DNA of 64,000 bases from Centrapalus pauciflorus (taxonomy: Eukaryota > Streptophyta > Magnoliopsida > Asterales > Asteraceae), in contig JAANYP010007199.1 of the NCBI GenBank assembly GCA_020465985.1, positions 248,001 to 312,000 on the forward strand, read 5' to 3'. The notes beneath the pieces were generated by a model that ran no database searches, had not been told where the DNA came from, and was given only the letters and a program-made list of their open reading frames with translations. This document shows, one piece after another, positions 23,794-34,875 of the stretch (positions within the stretch are counted from its first letter, which is position 1; the number at the start of each line of letters is the position of its first letter). The translations under genes and the position numbers were made by a program.

Positions 23794-23805
23794 GACTCCC
23801 CTTGG
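23794..23805 (-). other. Polypurine tract of D1
   Basis: The element strand reads CCAAGGGGAGTC directly before the LTR start TGTTAGTGC. The D' element has CAAAGGGGAGTC at the same place. Confidence 0.85.
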
Positions 23806-25622
23806 CGATAGATTGACCAATACAAACTCTAACTATCTTTTGGAATTTCCTACCTTCAGATCTCCAGCCTTCATCGAAGAAAATTGGCTGGTCATGAAGC
23901 TTTTGCAGGTCATCCTTGGATAGATTGATCAGATGTAGAGGATCGTATACTCTCAAAATTGTCTTCTCTTCTTGATCCTCCATAATGGCTTCAGCTGTTT
24001 CGTTGTCTACGTACCATCACTTCATGTTTGCAAGTACATCCTGTGGCTTAGACTTTAACGGAACTTTCTTCAAGCATCGGACTGGTCTGTAAACAATCTT
24101 CGCCCAAGGTTTGCCAGTATGAGGATCTATTCTCGTCTCGTCTACTACTCTCTTGCCTGACCTTGGCTTTAGCCTTTCAAACATTCCATATCTAACCTCC
24201 CTTCTGATAATCTTAGCGATCACTTCAGCATAGGGGTCATCTTCAATGTTTACAAGGTCTTTACAGGCCAACTCCTTCACCTCACATTTGGGCAATGTAT
24301 TAAAGACTTTTAAGGTTCTCCTCAGATATTGAAGCCCGTCTATACTTTTAAGTACAAAAAGTTGCAATTCCCTGTCGAAGAACTAACTGAGTATTCCACC
24401 TGAGAGGTTTCCAGAATTTGGCACTCTCATCCTCTTCTTCATCTTCGACTCTGATTTATTTTCTTCCTTTGGAACCAAAGATTTATCAACTCTGCTCTGC
24501 TTTGCTCTGTATCAGCTGTATCAAATTCTGAATCATCCACAGATGCCAACTTAATTTCATCTATGACAATCACATTTTAATCATTGTGCACATACTGTTC
24601 TGTTATAGGTTGTGAATGAATGATTACTTCATCTACGTTGTCGTCTTCATCTTCCCCGACCTCCTTATCAGATTTCCACTTTGCTACGTCTTCAGGGACA
24701 ACTCCCCTTCTTCCAGATCTTCAATCTCATCTTCAAAATCAAATATTACTTCTTCTTCATCAATATCCATTAGAGTTTCAATCATTTCGCTCTCAACAGA
24801 CTTTTAAGTTTCACCTTCAACTCCTTTTTCCATTCTAGACTGACCGGGCTCTCCCTGAATTGATGCTTGCTGAGCAGTCGAAAGATCTGCTAGCTCACCT
24901 TCTCTTCCAGTATCGGGATCATTGCCGTCATCATCTCTTCTTAACACTTCAGCTTCTCTGCAGCTACTCTCCCCCTGAGCTTGTAGATTTTTCATTAACT
25001 GCTCCAAGAGAGTCTTCATGGTTTTTATCTCAGACACTTGATCTGCTACAGTTGATCTCAACTCAGCGTTTTCTTGATCAAGTCTGGCATTGTGGGCTTG
25101 AACTTCTGTCACTGCAGTAGATAGCTGGAAAATTTGGACTGACTGGAAATCCACCTTGCCCTTCAGCTCTTTAAACCGCTGATTCAGGTTCGGGAGCTGA
25201 GGTGATGGAGTGATGGAATGGATGTAGATGGAATGGATGTAGATGGTGATGGAGTGATGGGTGGTTGAGCAACTGGAATTACAGGTTCGGGAGCTGAGGT
25301 GGATGGAGCTCCCTGATTTAAACGGTGACTGCTCGCCCTATGCCTAGGCACAAGGGGAGTGTCATCTTCTTCTTTGAAATCAGAGTCATCATCCTCTGAA
25401 TCCCCACCGGCTCTTCTTGTCGTCTCTCGCGTGCTGACGACTAGCCTGGATCCATATATGCCAATTCTGACAGCCGGATCAACACGTTCTACTTCTTATA
25501 CTTCCTCTGATTCAGACTCAGACTCGGAGGCGGTCATTGCTATACCCTCAGCCTCAGTCTGCATTGTCTCTCTTTCTTCAGCTTCTTGACCCTGGACCTC
25601 AATGTCCATACCCTCACCCTCT
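23806..25622 (-). pseudogene. Truncated, broken ORF2 of D1
   Basis: Minus-strand pieces that match ORF2 of A. A Ser/Asp/Glu-rich region (about 25600-25350). A coiled coil at 25154-24804 (FQSVQIFQLSTAVTEVQAHN, LMKNLQAQGESSC). An acidic segment (about 24780-24600). The C-terminal domain at 24367-23774 (LQYLRRTLKVFNTLPKCEV, DDPYAEVIAKIIRRE, then ILRVYDPLHLINLSKDDL). Several stops and frameshifts separate them. The N-terminal longin-like domain is missing altogether. Confidence 0.82.
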
Positions 25623-25870
25623 ATGTTCGAGCGCCGCCAGTTCGAAAAATGGCCAAAAGTTTGATTTTTTCAACTTTTCAGTTTAAACCAAAGTTTTTAG
25701 GATTAAAAACTATGATTTCGACCAAAATGATGAACTAATATGAACCTTTCCCCGTTATCTTGCTTGAAAGACTCGAAAGCTTAACCAAAAAAGTGATTTT
25801 TCCGAACAAAAACGTCAAGAAACCACCGATGTTACTTGTGAACACGAAGAACACCACGAACACCAACTAG
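25623..25870 (-). other. 5' leader of D1
   Basis: Starts at the ORF2 junction with ttcgagcgccgccagttcg and follows the A-type leader to the primer site. The upstream part of the normal leader and gag are missing. Confidence 0.75.
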
Positions 25871-25882
25871 TCTCTGATACCA
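25871..25882 (-). other. Primer binding site of D1
   Basis: The plus strand reads tctctgatacca, two bases inside the LTR that starts at 25885. Confidence 0.85.
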
Positions 25883-25884
25883 CT

Positions 25885-26436
25885 TGTAAGGTCGCCTTAC
25901 TACGGATCCTATCTTGACGCGACACCGTCCAACGAGTGCGGAATTCTCGTTAGCGGCTTGACGGATAGACCACGCACCCGAAACACGGAGACACACACAG
26001 TGATAGACGAACAACGGAACGTCCCTACACGTGATTCTCTCCAAGAACAAACTCTCTGAAACTTGCAAGTTCGAGATCGCCTTTTGCTTAAGCTCAGATT
26101 AAATTAATGCAAAACTTAGTTAATTATTCGAATTAACCCTTAATTATAACACCTGGTTCGAATTTGCCCATGACAAGTTTGATTAAGCCCAAGGGCTTTC
26201 GAACTTGTCCTCTACAAATTCGAATCTTATGCTTCAAATTTATGTTTGAACTTATCTTTGAACTTATGTTTTAACTTATAGTAACACATTACTCCAATTT
26301 CAAACATACATGCAATCAATATCAAATATATAACAAACATGTATCAAACACTTGTTAATATGTAATAGCAATCAAATTGACTTTCCCAAAATATGTCTAT
26401 ACTTAGACTACTATCGTCACACAGGGTGCACTAACA
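25885..26436 (-). mobile_element. 5' LTR of D1
   Basis: 552 bp, from tgtaaggtcgcc to gtgcactaaca. It is closely alike to the copy at 23220-23793. The target duplication CTAGA follows at 26437. Confidence 0.92.
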
Positions 26437-26664
26437 CTAGAACTTATCCCTAGAACTTAATCCTAGAACTTATCCCTAGAACTTATCGCTAGAACTTATC
26501 CCTAGAACTTATTCAAGAACTTATTATGATAGTCTAGAACTTAACATGCAAATGTAGACATCATACATATTACACACACGACTTGTATTAATAAAGCTTC
26601 ATTTATTACAAATGACTATCTATTACGTATCTAGACTGCTATCGTCACACAGGGTGTACCAACA

Positions 26665-26912
26665 ATAATCAGGAATCGTTGAGATTCTTCATGGACTGTT
26701 TCAATTTGGAGAGCCAACATATTAGGTGTCTCATTGATGATGTGAACTATTGTCCCAGGATCTTCCTAGAACATATCAGCAGCTGTTGGAAAAAACATAC
26801 AATTATATTAGGTCTAAGGAGATAGGATTCCAAACCCAACTTCACATGAAAAAGGACTATAAGACCTCTCTTTCTTCTCGAGACCGTATTAGCAGAAAGC
26901 CTGATAACAAAG
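26665..26912 (+). pseudogene. gag fragment of Tat-like gypsy element T
   Basis: The plus frame reads QESLRFFMDCFNLESQHI, which fits the capsid region of Tat-type gypsy gag; the rest is degenerate. It lies between the A1 LTR end (26664) and the start of G (26913). Its last five bases, CAAAG, are the target site of G. Confidence 0.55.
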
Positions 26913-28930
26913 TGTAACAACCGTCACAAATCAGGTTAGCATTTGTCACTTAATCAATAGTCATTAATAATTAATCAAAATGATTAACAAGTTCATAAGG
27001 AAATTTCTAACAAACAGAAACAATTTCATCGGTGTGATCCGATGAAACGACAAAGTAATTAATCCGATCAATTTACGACATAGTAGATTAAATCAACTAA
27101 GTGCATGATATAACTAAAATTAGTGTCATTAGTTATGCATTAACAATCTTACATAACTTTAGTTATGCTAGACAAAAACAATTTCATTAAACTAGAGTAT
27201 TTCATAAGTATTTATAAAATTACATAAAAAGGAAATACAATAATACATTTTAAATACTTTTTTACAAAAAAATATAAAATATTTATAAAAACATTCTATA
27301 GGGCCGGCCATAGGAGAGTACAAAATAACAATTGACTTTCATTTGTTTACTAGAAATGCCTTGCACAATTACCATCAAACTTTATCACCTCATTTTGCAA
27401 AGATTTGCACTCAACCTCCATTTTTTTCATCATTTCACCACCTTTATTCATCTATAAATAGAGAGTCATTTCATCTTTCATTCCCAAACCTTTTCAAGAG
27501 CAAAAACTCTCTCTATTCTCCTTCATAGAACCGGCCACAACCACACTAAAGCACAAATTCTCTATTTTTGTTATTCAAGAATTCAAGGAAGTTTTGAGGT
27601 GCAACTAGTTCAAGAACACTTCTCCTACTCATTTGCATTATTTTATTTCGTCAAAGTAAGTAAAAAATCTCATATACACTTCTTTTATTTATGAAAAATT
27701 TATGTCTTACATAATATATAATCACCAATAACAACAAGTTTCATCAAAATATAAGTTTATGAACAACTAGTTTTTATTTTAAAGTTGTTACTACAAATGT
27801 GTTTATAAAAGTATAAAAACATAATGTAAGCATAAGTATTATGAAAACGATGTTCATAAATGTGTTTCATAACCTTTTATACATGTGGTTTTTGAATAAA
27901 CAACAAGAATCACAAGTTGTTGCAATGTTGTGAAATTCGGATTTTTCGGCTGAAACATTACACCAACTTTTGAAAAATCTTAACTAATTAAAAACTAAAC
28001 GAAATGAGTTGATTCTTGTTCCAGAATTTAGATATATGTCTTAACTAAAGATCTGTAGGTTTTCATAATTTAACTTGGAGTTTTGAACCCCTAAACACTG
28101 TTTGGGAACCCAAAAGTCTAACAGCTCATTTGTGGCCAACATATGTTTTTTAACGAACCTTTTTCCTAACCTAAACATCTTAAAAAATGAACGTTTTTAC
28201 CTTGAAAATTTCCTTGTATATAGTAGATTCATGATTAAAATATCACAGCCTAAATTATTTTGGAGCTTGGTTCAAAACAGCCTCAAAGTAGGCCGAAAAA
28301 CTTTGATAAGTGGAAAATTCTTATAAATAAACTTGAACTTTTTAAATGGTTTTTTGTCTGTGGACTCGTAATGTTGGATGATTTAAAGTTTAAAAACCAT
28401 CATACATGCACATTATTATTTAGAGGCCTTATTAAGTCTCTCATACCATTTAGGACGCGGTTAAGTCGTTTCGGTCGTAGTTCAACACATTTTCACTTTT
28501 GCCTTTACTTTTACGGTGAGTTTTCATAACCCCTATTTATAATTGTTTGTATTACTTTGGGGTGAGAATATATGATCAAATTTTTTATATGGACACAAGT
28601 ACTTGAATCATTGTATTACATAAGGTTACACTTCACCACCGCCCTCAATCATGAACCGTTAATTACTTCGTAAACGTGAATATTATGGATAGATCTATTT
28701 GGGTTGACGTCCCCATCTGGGTTGGTCGCGCCAATTGTAAACGGATGCATAATCATTTGACATTTATTTGTATTATGGTGTTGGATACCACATAGGGCAC
28801 TCAAAAGTTAAGTTCCGGGGTCATGAGACTTATGGTAATACTTAAAACTATTGATTCATTTTTGTTTACAACTCACTGAAATCTTGTGCTTTCCATACAT
28901 TGTCTATATTTATCGTGTTAACCTATGAAA
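26913..28930 (+). mobile_element. 5' LTR of G, 3' end missing
   Basis: Starts tgtaacaaccgtcacaaatc and matches the 3' LTR except that it holds about 745 bp more (27072-27815). That extra part contains the promoter. Similarity ends near 28930 (tatttatcgtgttaacctatg). Confidence 0.88.
27453..27460 (+). promoter_or_regulatory. TATA box of the G 5' LTR
   Basis: ctaTAAATA sits in a GC-poor promoter-like context (tctataaatagagag), followed by a CT-rich stretch where transcription could start. The 3' LTR lacks this section. Confidence 0.6.
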
Positions 28931-28964
28931 CATCAAGAATCAAAGCCATCAAGAGTTAGGTACT

Positions 28965-29400
28965 GCGCCTATCATGTCCTTACCCGAAGATAGAGAGAAT
29001 TTTATAGTCTACTGCGTTGCTTCACACAATGGGTTGGGATATGTGTTCATGCAAAAAGATAAGGTCATAGCTAACGCTTCATGGCAACTTAAGGTTCAAG
29101 AGGTGAATTACACAACACATGACTTAAAGCTAGGAGCAGTAGTTTTTACCCTTAATATTTGGAGACATTACTTGTACGGTACAAAGTGTACTGTATATAC
29201 GGATCATAAGAGCCTCCATTCCTCCAACACATCTCGAACCAGAAAGAATTGAATATGAGGCAGCGCCATTGGATGGAATTGCTGAGTGACTACGATTGTG
29301 AAATTTGTTATCATCCGGGAAAAGCTAATGTGGTTGCCGATGCTCTGAGCTGAAAGGAACGAGCTAAGCCGTTAAGAGTACGAGCCCTGGTAATGACCAT
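28965..29400 (+). pseudogene. RNase H of G
   Basis: The frame to 29252 shows gypsy RNase H: FIVYCVASHNGLGYVFMQKD, SWQLKVQEVNYTTHDLKLGA and CTVYTDHKSL. A frameshift near 29225 moves the continuation (RQRHWMELLSDYDCEICYHP-like) to another frame, with stops. Confidence 0.85.
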
Positions 29401-30890
29401 TCAGCCAAACCTTCCTTCCTTAAATCATGATGCGCAAATGGAAGCTGTTAAGGAGGAAAATGTGAAGAATTAAGCCCTGAGAGGCATGGATAAATATATT
29501 GAGATAAGGGCTAATGGGAATCGATACTTCATGAATAGAATCTGGTTACCAAGCTTTGGTGGAGTAAGAAAGCTAGTCATGGATGAATGACAAAAGTCAA
29601 GGTATGCCGTTCACCCCGGATTCGATAAAATGTATCATGACCTCAAGTAGCGGTACTGGTGGCTAGCATGAAGGCTAACATTGCCACATATGTCAGCAAG
29701 TGTTTACCATGCTCCAAGGTTAAGGAAGAACATAATAAACCATCTGGGTTATTGCAGCAACCAGAGATTCCCCAATGGAAGTGGGAACGGATAACCATGG
29801 ACTGCATAACGAAACTACAAAAGACATCTAGTGGGTACGATATAATTATGGTAATAGTCGACCACTTGACCAAGTCCGCACATTTCCTACCGATCAAGGA
29901 GACCGACAAGATGAACATGTTGACTCAAATTAACCTCAAGGAAGTCGTCTCTAGAAACGGAGTGCATGTCTCAATCATTTCAGATAGAGACAACAAATTT
30001 ACATCCAGATTTTGGCAATTGTTACAACGAGCTTTGGGTACAAACTTAGGCATGAGTACCGCATATCACCATCAGACCGTTGGTCAGAGGGAATGAACAA
30101 TCCAAACCCTAGACGATATGTTGCAAGCCTGCGTAATTGATTTTAGGAAAAGCTGGGATACGCTTTTGCCGTTAGTAGAGTTCTCATACAATAACAGCGA
30201 TCACACGAGTCTTAAGGCAGCCCCATTTAAGGCAATGTACAAACAAGAGTGTCGATCACCTCTCTGTTGGGCTGAAGTCGAGGATAGTCACGTCACTGGC
30301 TCAGAAATCATACTTGAGACCACTGAAAAGATAGTGCAGATTCAGAATCGGTTAAAAGCTGCTCCCGATCTTCAGAAGAGTTATGAAGACGTAAGAAGAA
30401 AATCGATGACACTTCAAGTGGGTGAAAGAGTATTTTTGAAAGTCTTGCCTTAAAAGGGCATGATACGATATGGGAAACGAGGAAAACTGAATCCTCGTTA
30501 CATCGCGCGGGCCATTCAAAATTCTGAAGAGAATTGGTCCTATAGCCTATTGGTTAGACCTATCACCGGATCTTAACTGCGTACATAATACTTTCCATGT
30601 ATCAAACCTGAAGAAGTGTTTGTCAGATGAAACACTCGTTATCCCTTTGGAAGAGATTCAGATTTATGATAAACTTCGTTTCGTCTAAGAGCCGATAGAA
30701 TTCATGGATCTTGAGGTGAAGAGATTGAAACACAGCCGCATACCCATTATCGAAGTCTGATGGAATTCAAGACGTGGTCCAGAATTCACTTGGGAACGCG
30801 AAGACCAGATCAGGCAGAAGTACCCTCACCTCTTCTCAAGTAACAAGACCCCCGAGGAAACAAGATAAAATTTTAGGACAAAACTCCCTT
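29400..30890 (+). pseudogene. Integrase and C-terminal region of G
   Basis: Zinc-finger half: KANIATYVSKCLPCSKVKEE. Catalytic core: WKWERITMDCITKLQ, IMVIVDHLTKSAHFLPIKE, ISDRDNKFTSRFWQ, then HHQTVGQRE with the third acidic residue, followed at once by a stop (near 30094). A further frame (30118-30453) has VEFSYNNSDHTSLKAAPF and VGERVFLKVLP. The end (about 30470-30870) resembles the C-terminal part of chromovirus integrases but has frameshifts. Confidence 0.85.
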
Positions 30891-30903
30891 AACAGGGGGA
30901 GAC
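30891..30903 (+). other. Polypurine tract of G
   Basis: aacagggggagac stands immediately before the LTR start tgtaataacc. Confidence 0.9.
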
Positions 30904-32466
30904 TGTAATAACCGACACAAATCAGGTTAGCATTTGTCACATAATCAATAATCATTAGTAATTAATCAAAGTGATTGACAAGTTCATAAGAAAATTCCTT
31001 ACTAACGGGATCAATTTCATCGGTGTGATCCGTTGAAATGACAAAGTAATTAATCCGATCAATTTAAGGCATAATGTAGGCATAAATGTTATGAAAACAA
31101 TGTTCAAAAATGTGTTTCGTAACCTTTTATACATATGGTTCTGAATAAACAACAAGAATCATAAGTTGTTGCAATGTTATGAAATTCGGGTTTTTCGGCA
31201 GATGCAGTACTCCAACTATGAAAAATCTACTAATTCAAAACTTAACGAAATGAGTTGATTCTTGTTCCAGAATTTACAAACTGTCTTAAATAAAGATCTG
31301 GAAGTTTTTCTGATTTAACTCGAAGTTTTGAACCACCAAATACTGTTTGTAAATCGAAAAGTCTAAGAACTCATTTGTGGCCAACATAGGGTTTTTAACA
31401 AACCTTTTCCCTAACCTAAACACCTCGAAAAATGACCGTTTTTACCTTGAAAAATTCCTTGTATATAGTAGTTTCATGATTAAAAATATAAAAGCCCAAA
31501 TCGTTTTGGAGCTTGCTTAAAAACAACCTCAAAGAAGGCCTAAAAAACTCTGTAAACTTGTAATGTTGGATGATTTAAAATTAAAACCATCATACATGCA
31601 TGTTATCATTTAGAGGCCTTATTAAGTCTCTTATACCATTTAGGACTCGGTTAAGTCCTTCCGGTCGTAGTTCAAGCACATTTCTTGCTCATCACTGTTG
31701 CCATCACTTTTATAGTGAACTTTCATAGCCCCTATTTTTACTTGTTCGTATTACTTTGGGGTGAGAATACATGATCAACTTTTTATATGGACACATGTAC
31801 TTGAATCATTTTATGTATTACATAAGGTTACACTTCACCACCGTCCTCAATTATGAATTGTTAATTACTACGTAAACATGAATATTATGGATAGATCTAT
31901 ATAGGTTGACGCTCCCATCTGGGTGGGTTGCGCCAATTGTAAACAGATGCATAATCATTTGACATTTCTTGGTATTATGGTGTTGGATACCACATAGGAC
32001 ACTCAAAAGTTAAGTTTCGGGGTCATGAAACTTGTGCTAATACTTAATACTATTGATTCATTTTTGTTTACAACTCACTGAAATCTTGTGCTTTCCATAC
32101 ATTGTCTATATTTATCGTGTAAACCTATAAGCTCACCAACTTTATGTTGATGTATTTAGCATGTTATTCTCAGGAACATCAGGGCTACATTTCCGCACTC
32201 ACGACTAACAGACATATGCAAGCTTTGGAGTCACGGGCCATTTACAAAACAAACATGGAGATTTACTTGCATAATTAAATTATTATTTATTCTTGTCATG
32301 TGTTTTAATCTCCATGATTCATGAACTCTCTTATTCCAGTGATTGTTAAACATTATTCATAGTCAATGTATTTCGATAACGTCCCATACAGTGTTCGTTC
32401 ATTATGATTGTGACTTTGTTCCGCGATGTCACGCCTCGTTGCCAAGTGGGGTATCGGGGTGTGACA
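30904..32466 (+). mobile_element. 3' LTR of G, promoter part deleted
   Basis: 1563 bp, from tgtaataaccgacacaaatc to gtatcggggtgtgaca. Relative to the 5' LTR it lacks about 745 bp including the TATA box. It keeps the 3' end that the 5' LTR has lost. Confidence 0.9.
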
Positions 32467-32471
32467 CAAAG

Positions 32472-33260
32472 AGTCCAAGGTCAAGGGGTACTGACAGTTG
32501 CCCTACTCTAGAGATAGATATAGAGACGCTCCCTGAAATGGCTCCCAGTTATACTTAAGTTCTCATCGCAGAAACAAGATCACATGATGGAAAATCCCAA
32601 ATAATTCCAGATGGTAGATCCATCTATGAAATTTTCTTTCCGGTAGAAGGGAACTTGTCCGGACTAGTCACGATCACAACGTTTGTAGAAGGTATCAGGG
32701 TGTGTAACGTTTATCTGGACGGGGACAACTCTTGTGATGTTATCTACGAACACTACTTCCAGTAGCTGCCAGAAGAAGTTAGATCGCAAATGTTTTTTTC
32801 AACAACCCCTTTAATTGGCTTCTCAGGAGAAACTTCATGGCCTCTGAGGCAGATCCTCCTTATGTTAGACTGGGATAGGGTATTGAGTCCAGGGCTGAAT
32901 GGTTGATGTTAACTGTGATCAGGTCACCCTCACCGTATAACATCATCCTGGGACGTCCAGCCCTTCGAACGATGCAGGCCATAGTCTCAACGAATCATGA
33001 TATGGTAAAATTCCCTTCCTGGGACAGCGTAGTAACAATCATAGCACATTTGATGGAGGAAGACAAAGTAAAGGAAACACTCACAGTATCAGATGCCACA
33101 GTGAGAGATGTTGTCATCAACGAAAATTACCTAGAACAACAAGTTAATGTCGCTCTGGATCTGTCGGCTGAGTCGTGAGCCATACTAATCCAGCTCCTAA
33201 GACTATACAAGGATGTTTACACGTCGGTAACCTCAGATAGGACAAGGTTACCACAGGTGT
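32472..33260 (+). pseudogene. Protease region of gypsy element T
   Basis: Continues T after the G insertion. It shows VCNVYLDGDNSCDVIYEHYF (active-site region D-G-D-N-S in place of the usual D-G-G-S-S), then LPEEVRSQ and FSGETSWPL in broken frames. In the frame at 32903-33178, SPSPYNIILGRPALRTMQAI is the hallmark end of protease in Tat and Athila-type elements. Confidence 0.85.
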
Positions 33261-33653
33261 TGAGAATAGACGGACAAGAATTCCACATGGCACACCACCT
33301 CAACGTACACCCCTCAGCCTCACCAATCTGTTAGAAAAAAAGGTCTTTAGGTGCCGAAAAAAGCAAGGCTGTGATCCATGAAGTAAACAAGTTGGTTGAG
33401 GCAAAAATTATAAAAGAAGTAAAGTATCAAACATGGGTGTCTAACCCAATAATGGTCAAGAAAGGTGAAGGTTCATGGAGAATGTGCATTGATTACAAGG
33501 ATCTAAATAAAGCCTGCCCAAAGGACTACTATCCTTTACCGGAAATCGATAAAAAAGTAGAGGCACTATCTGGATACAAATAGAAATGCTTCATAGATGC
33601 TTATAAGGGGTACCATCAGATCCAAATGGCCAAGGAGGATGATTGAAAAATGG
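33261..33653 (+). pseudogene. Reverse transcriptase N-terminal part of gypsy element T
   Basis: The frame shows HEVNKLVEAKIIKEVKYQTW, NPIMVKKGEGSWRMCIDYKD, LNKACPKDYYPLPEID and, after a stop, FIDAYKGYHQIQMAKEDD. This is the Tat-like RT start. It breaks off at 33653, where the LTR of C begins. The rest of RT is missing from the window; the RNase H part returns at 47246. Confidence 0.88.
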
Positions 33654-34764
33654 TGTTAGGCACAAAAAGGCCTCAGTCTAACCTGCTCTACATCTTAGAG
33701 GGAGATTTTTAATCAAACCTGTTTGATGCACTTGAAGGTATAATTTAAGGCCTGTTTATGCCTTATTGAAACCTGAAAAGTGAGTCGCAATAAGAGTCAA
33801 AGATGTTTACCCTGTTGCAATCGTTGCAAGAAAGGCAGATTGTCCAAGATGTTCTGTCTGCTGAACAGGCTGGACATGAACTGTCTATGCTGCTCAGTTC
33901 TGTTGAGCAGCTTGGACAGATTTTAAGTGTTCTGTTCTTTGTGAACAGAATCTGTTCTTTGTGAACAGGCTAACCTCTTTATGGAATATGTTTCCAAGTC
34001 CTCATGTATTGTTTTTGGCTACAAGATTAGTTTACAAGTCAAAGATAAAGTGGAAAACAGAACCTGCAAAAGCCTGCCTACGTTGTTCTGTTACATGAAG
34101 ACAAACAGATATTTGAAATGGGTGACAGACAATTTCTTATATCAAAATGGCCTTAGCAAAAGAAGAAAGATGCAAAGTTGACATTCCTCTTTTGGTTAAA
34201 GCCTTATGCATCAGTGACAAAAAGAAAAAGACAAAGATTCTGCCACATGAAGACAAGTCTGCTTTATCAGAATGTGCAGAAAAGTTGTTTTGTCTTTTTG
34301 GAAAGACATCCCACTATCTCATTGTCTAATGAAGAACCTTCATTGAGATTCTCAGTGAGATTATAAAAGGAAGCTTCTAAGGATTGTGAGAAAACCAAGA
34401 GTGAGAAATCGGATCGTGCATTAAAGTGTGTTTTTCATGCTTGCAAGTCTGCTTGAATATAACAGTATGTATGAATAAGTTGTTAATACTCAAGCTGTCC
34501 ATCTGTGTCTTGTAAAATCAGTGAGTTCATCTAAGTGAGTGTATTCAGTGTATCTAGTTTGAGTGTGTCTTAGATTAGTTGAAACATCTGTTGTATCTAT
34601 CATCTCAGCTTGAACCTTTCCGTAGTCAAGCTTGTTTGTAATTAACATTTGTTAATAGTATACAAAAACATTGAACAAAGAGTGTTGAATTTTAATTAGC
34701 TGTATACACCCCCCCCCCTCTACAGCTTAGAACAATACTCTAGGGAAACCTTATGGGACCTACA
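33654..34764 (+). mobile_element. 5' LTR of copia element C
   Basis: 1111 bp, from tgttaggcacaaaaagg to gacctaca, two bases before the primer site. A TATA box (tataaaag) lies at 34362-34369. U3 repeats with GAACAG and GAGCAGCTT motifs lie at 33850-33975. A C11-like run is at 34708. The left flank AATGG is the likely target copy, but no 3' LTR is present for comparison. Confidence 0.82.
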
Positions 34765-34766
34765 AC

Positions 34767-34776
34767 TGGTATCAGA
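34767..34776 (+). other. Primer binding site of C
   Basis: tggtatcaga, initiator Met tRNA type, two bases after the LTR end. Confidence 0.88.
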
Positions 34777-34875
34777 TCTAGGTTGAGTGTGTGTCAACTC
34801 TAGATCTCTCATTCTCCCTACTTTCCCTTTGACAACAGTGCTGCCAGTTCCTCCTCTTACTATGACAATGGTTCC

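Larger units (their letters stand above)
23220..26436 (-). mobile_element. Non-autonomous element D1 (3.2 kb) with ORF2 remnant only
   Basis: Complete boundaries: LTRs 23220-23793 and 25885-26436, with target duplication CTAGA at 23215-23219 and 26437-26441. There is a primer site at 25871-25882 and a polypurine tract at 23794-23805. The interior is A-type leader joined directly to the middle of ORF2 at about 25622; gag, pol and the ORF2 N-terminal domain are absent. It therefore has the layout of a deletion derivative mobilised by an A-type partner. Deletion after insertion is possible but less simple. Confidence 0.9.
22811..26664 (-). mobile_element. 5' LTR of A1, split by D1
   Basis: Left part 22811-23219, right part 26437-26664, together about 630 bp once the duplicated CTAGA is counted once. 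It begins tgtatggtcacc and ends gtaccaaca. The U3 holds a tandem array of about 14-bp units (ctagaacttatccc) at 23180-23219 and 26437-26525, and D1 is inserted inside this array. The sequence that follows at 26665 belongs to gypsy element T. Confidence 0.88.
26913..32466 (+). mobile_element. Ty3/gypsy chromovirus-like element G (internally deleted)
   Basis: 5' LTR from 26913, RNase H, integrase, polypurine tract, 3' LTR to 32466. Target duplication CAAAG at 26908-26912 and 32467-32471. The 5' LTR runs to about 28930 and then jumps straight into RNase H, so its own 3' end, the primer site, gag, protease and RT are deleted. The integrase and C-terminal sequence look like the Tekay branch of chromoviruses, as far as I can judge by eye. 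Confidence 0.9.

Noticed and set aside
28102..28529. Two plus-strand frames of 74 and 89 codons
   Set aside because: They lie inside the 5' LTR of G and are broken in the matching part of the 3' LTR.
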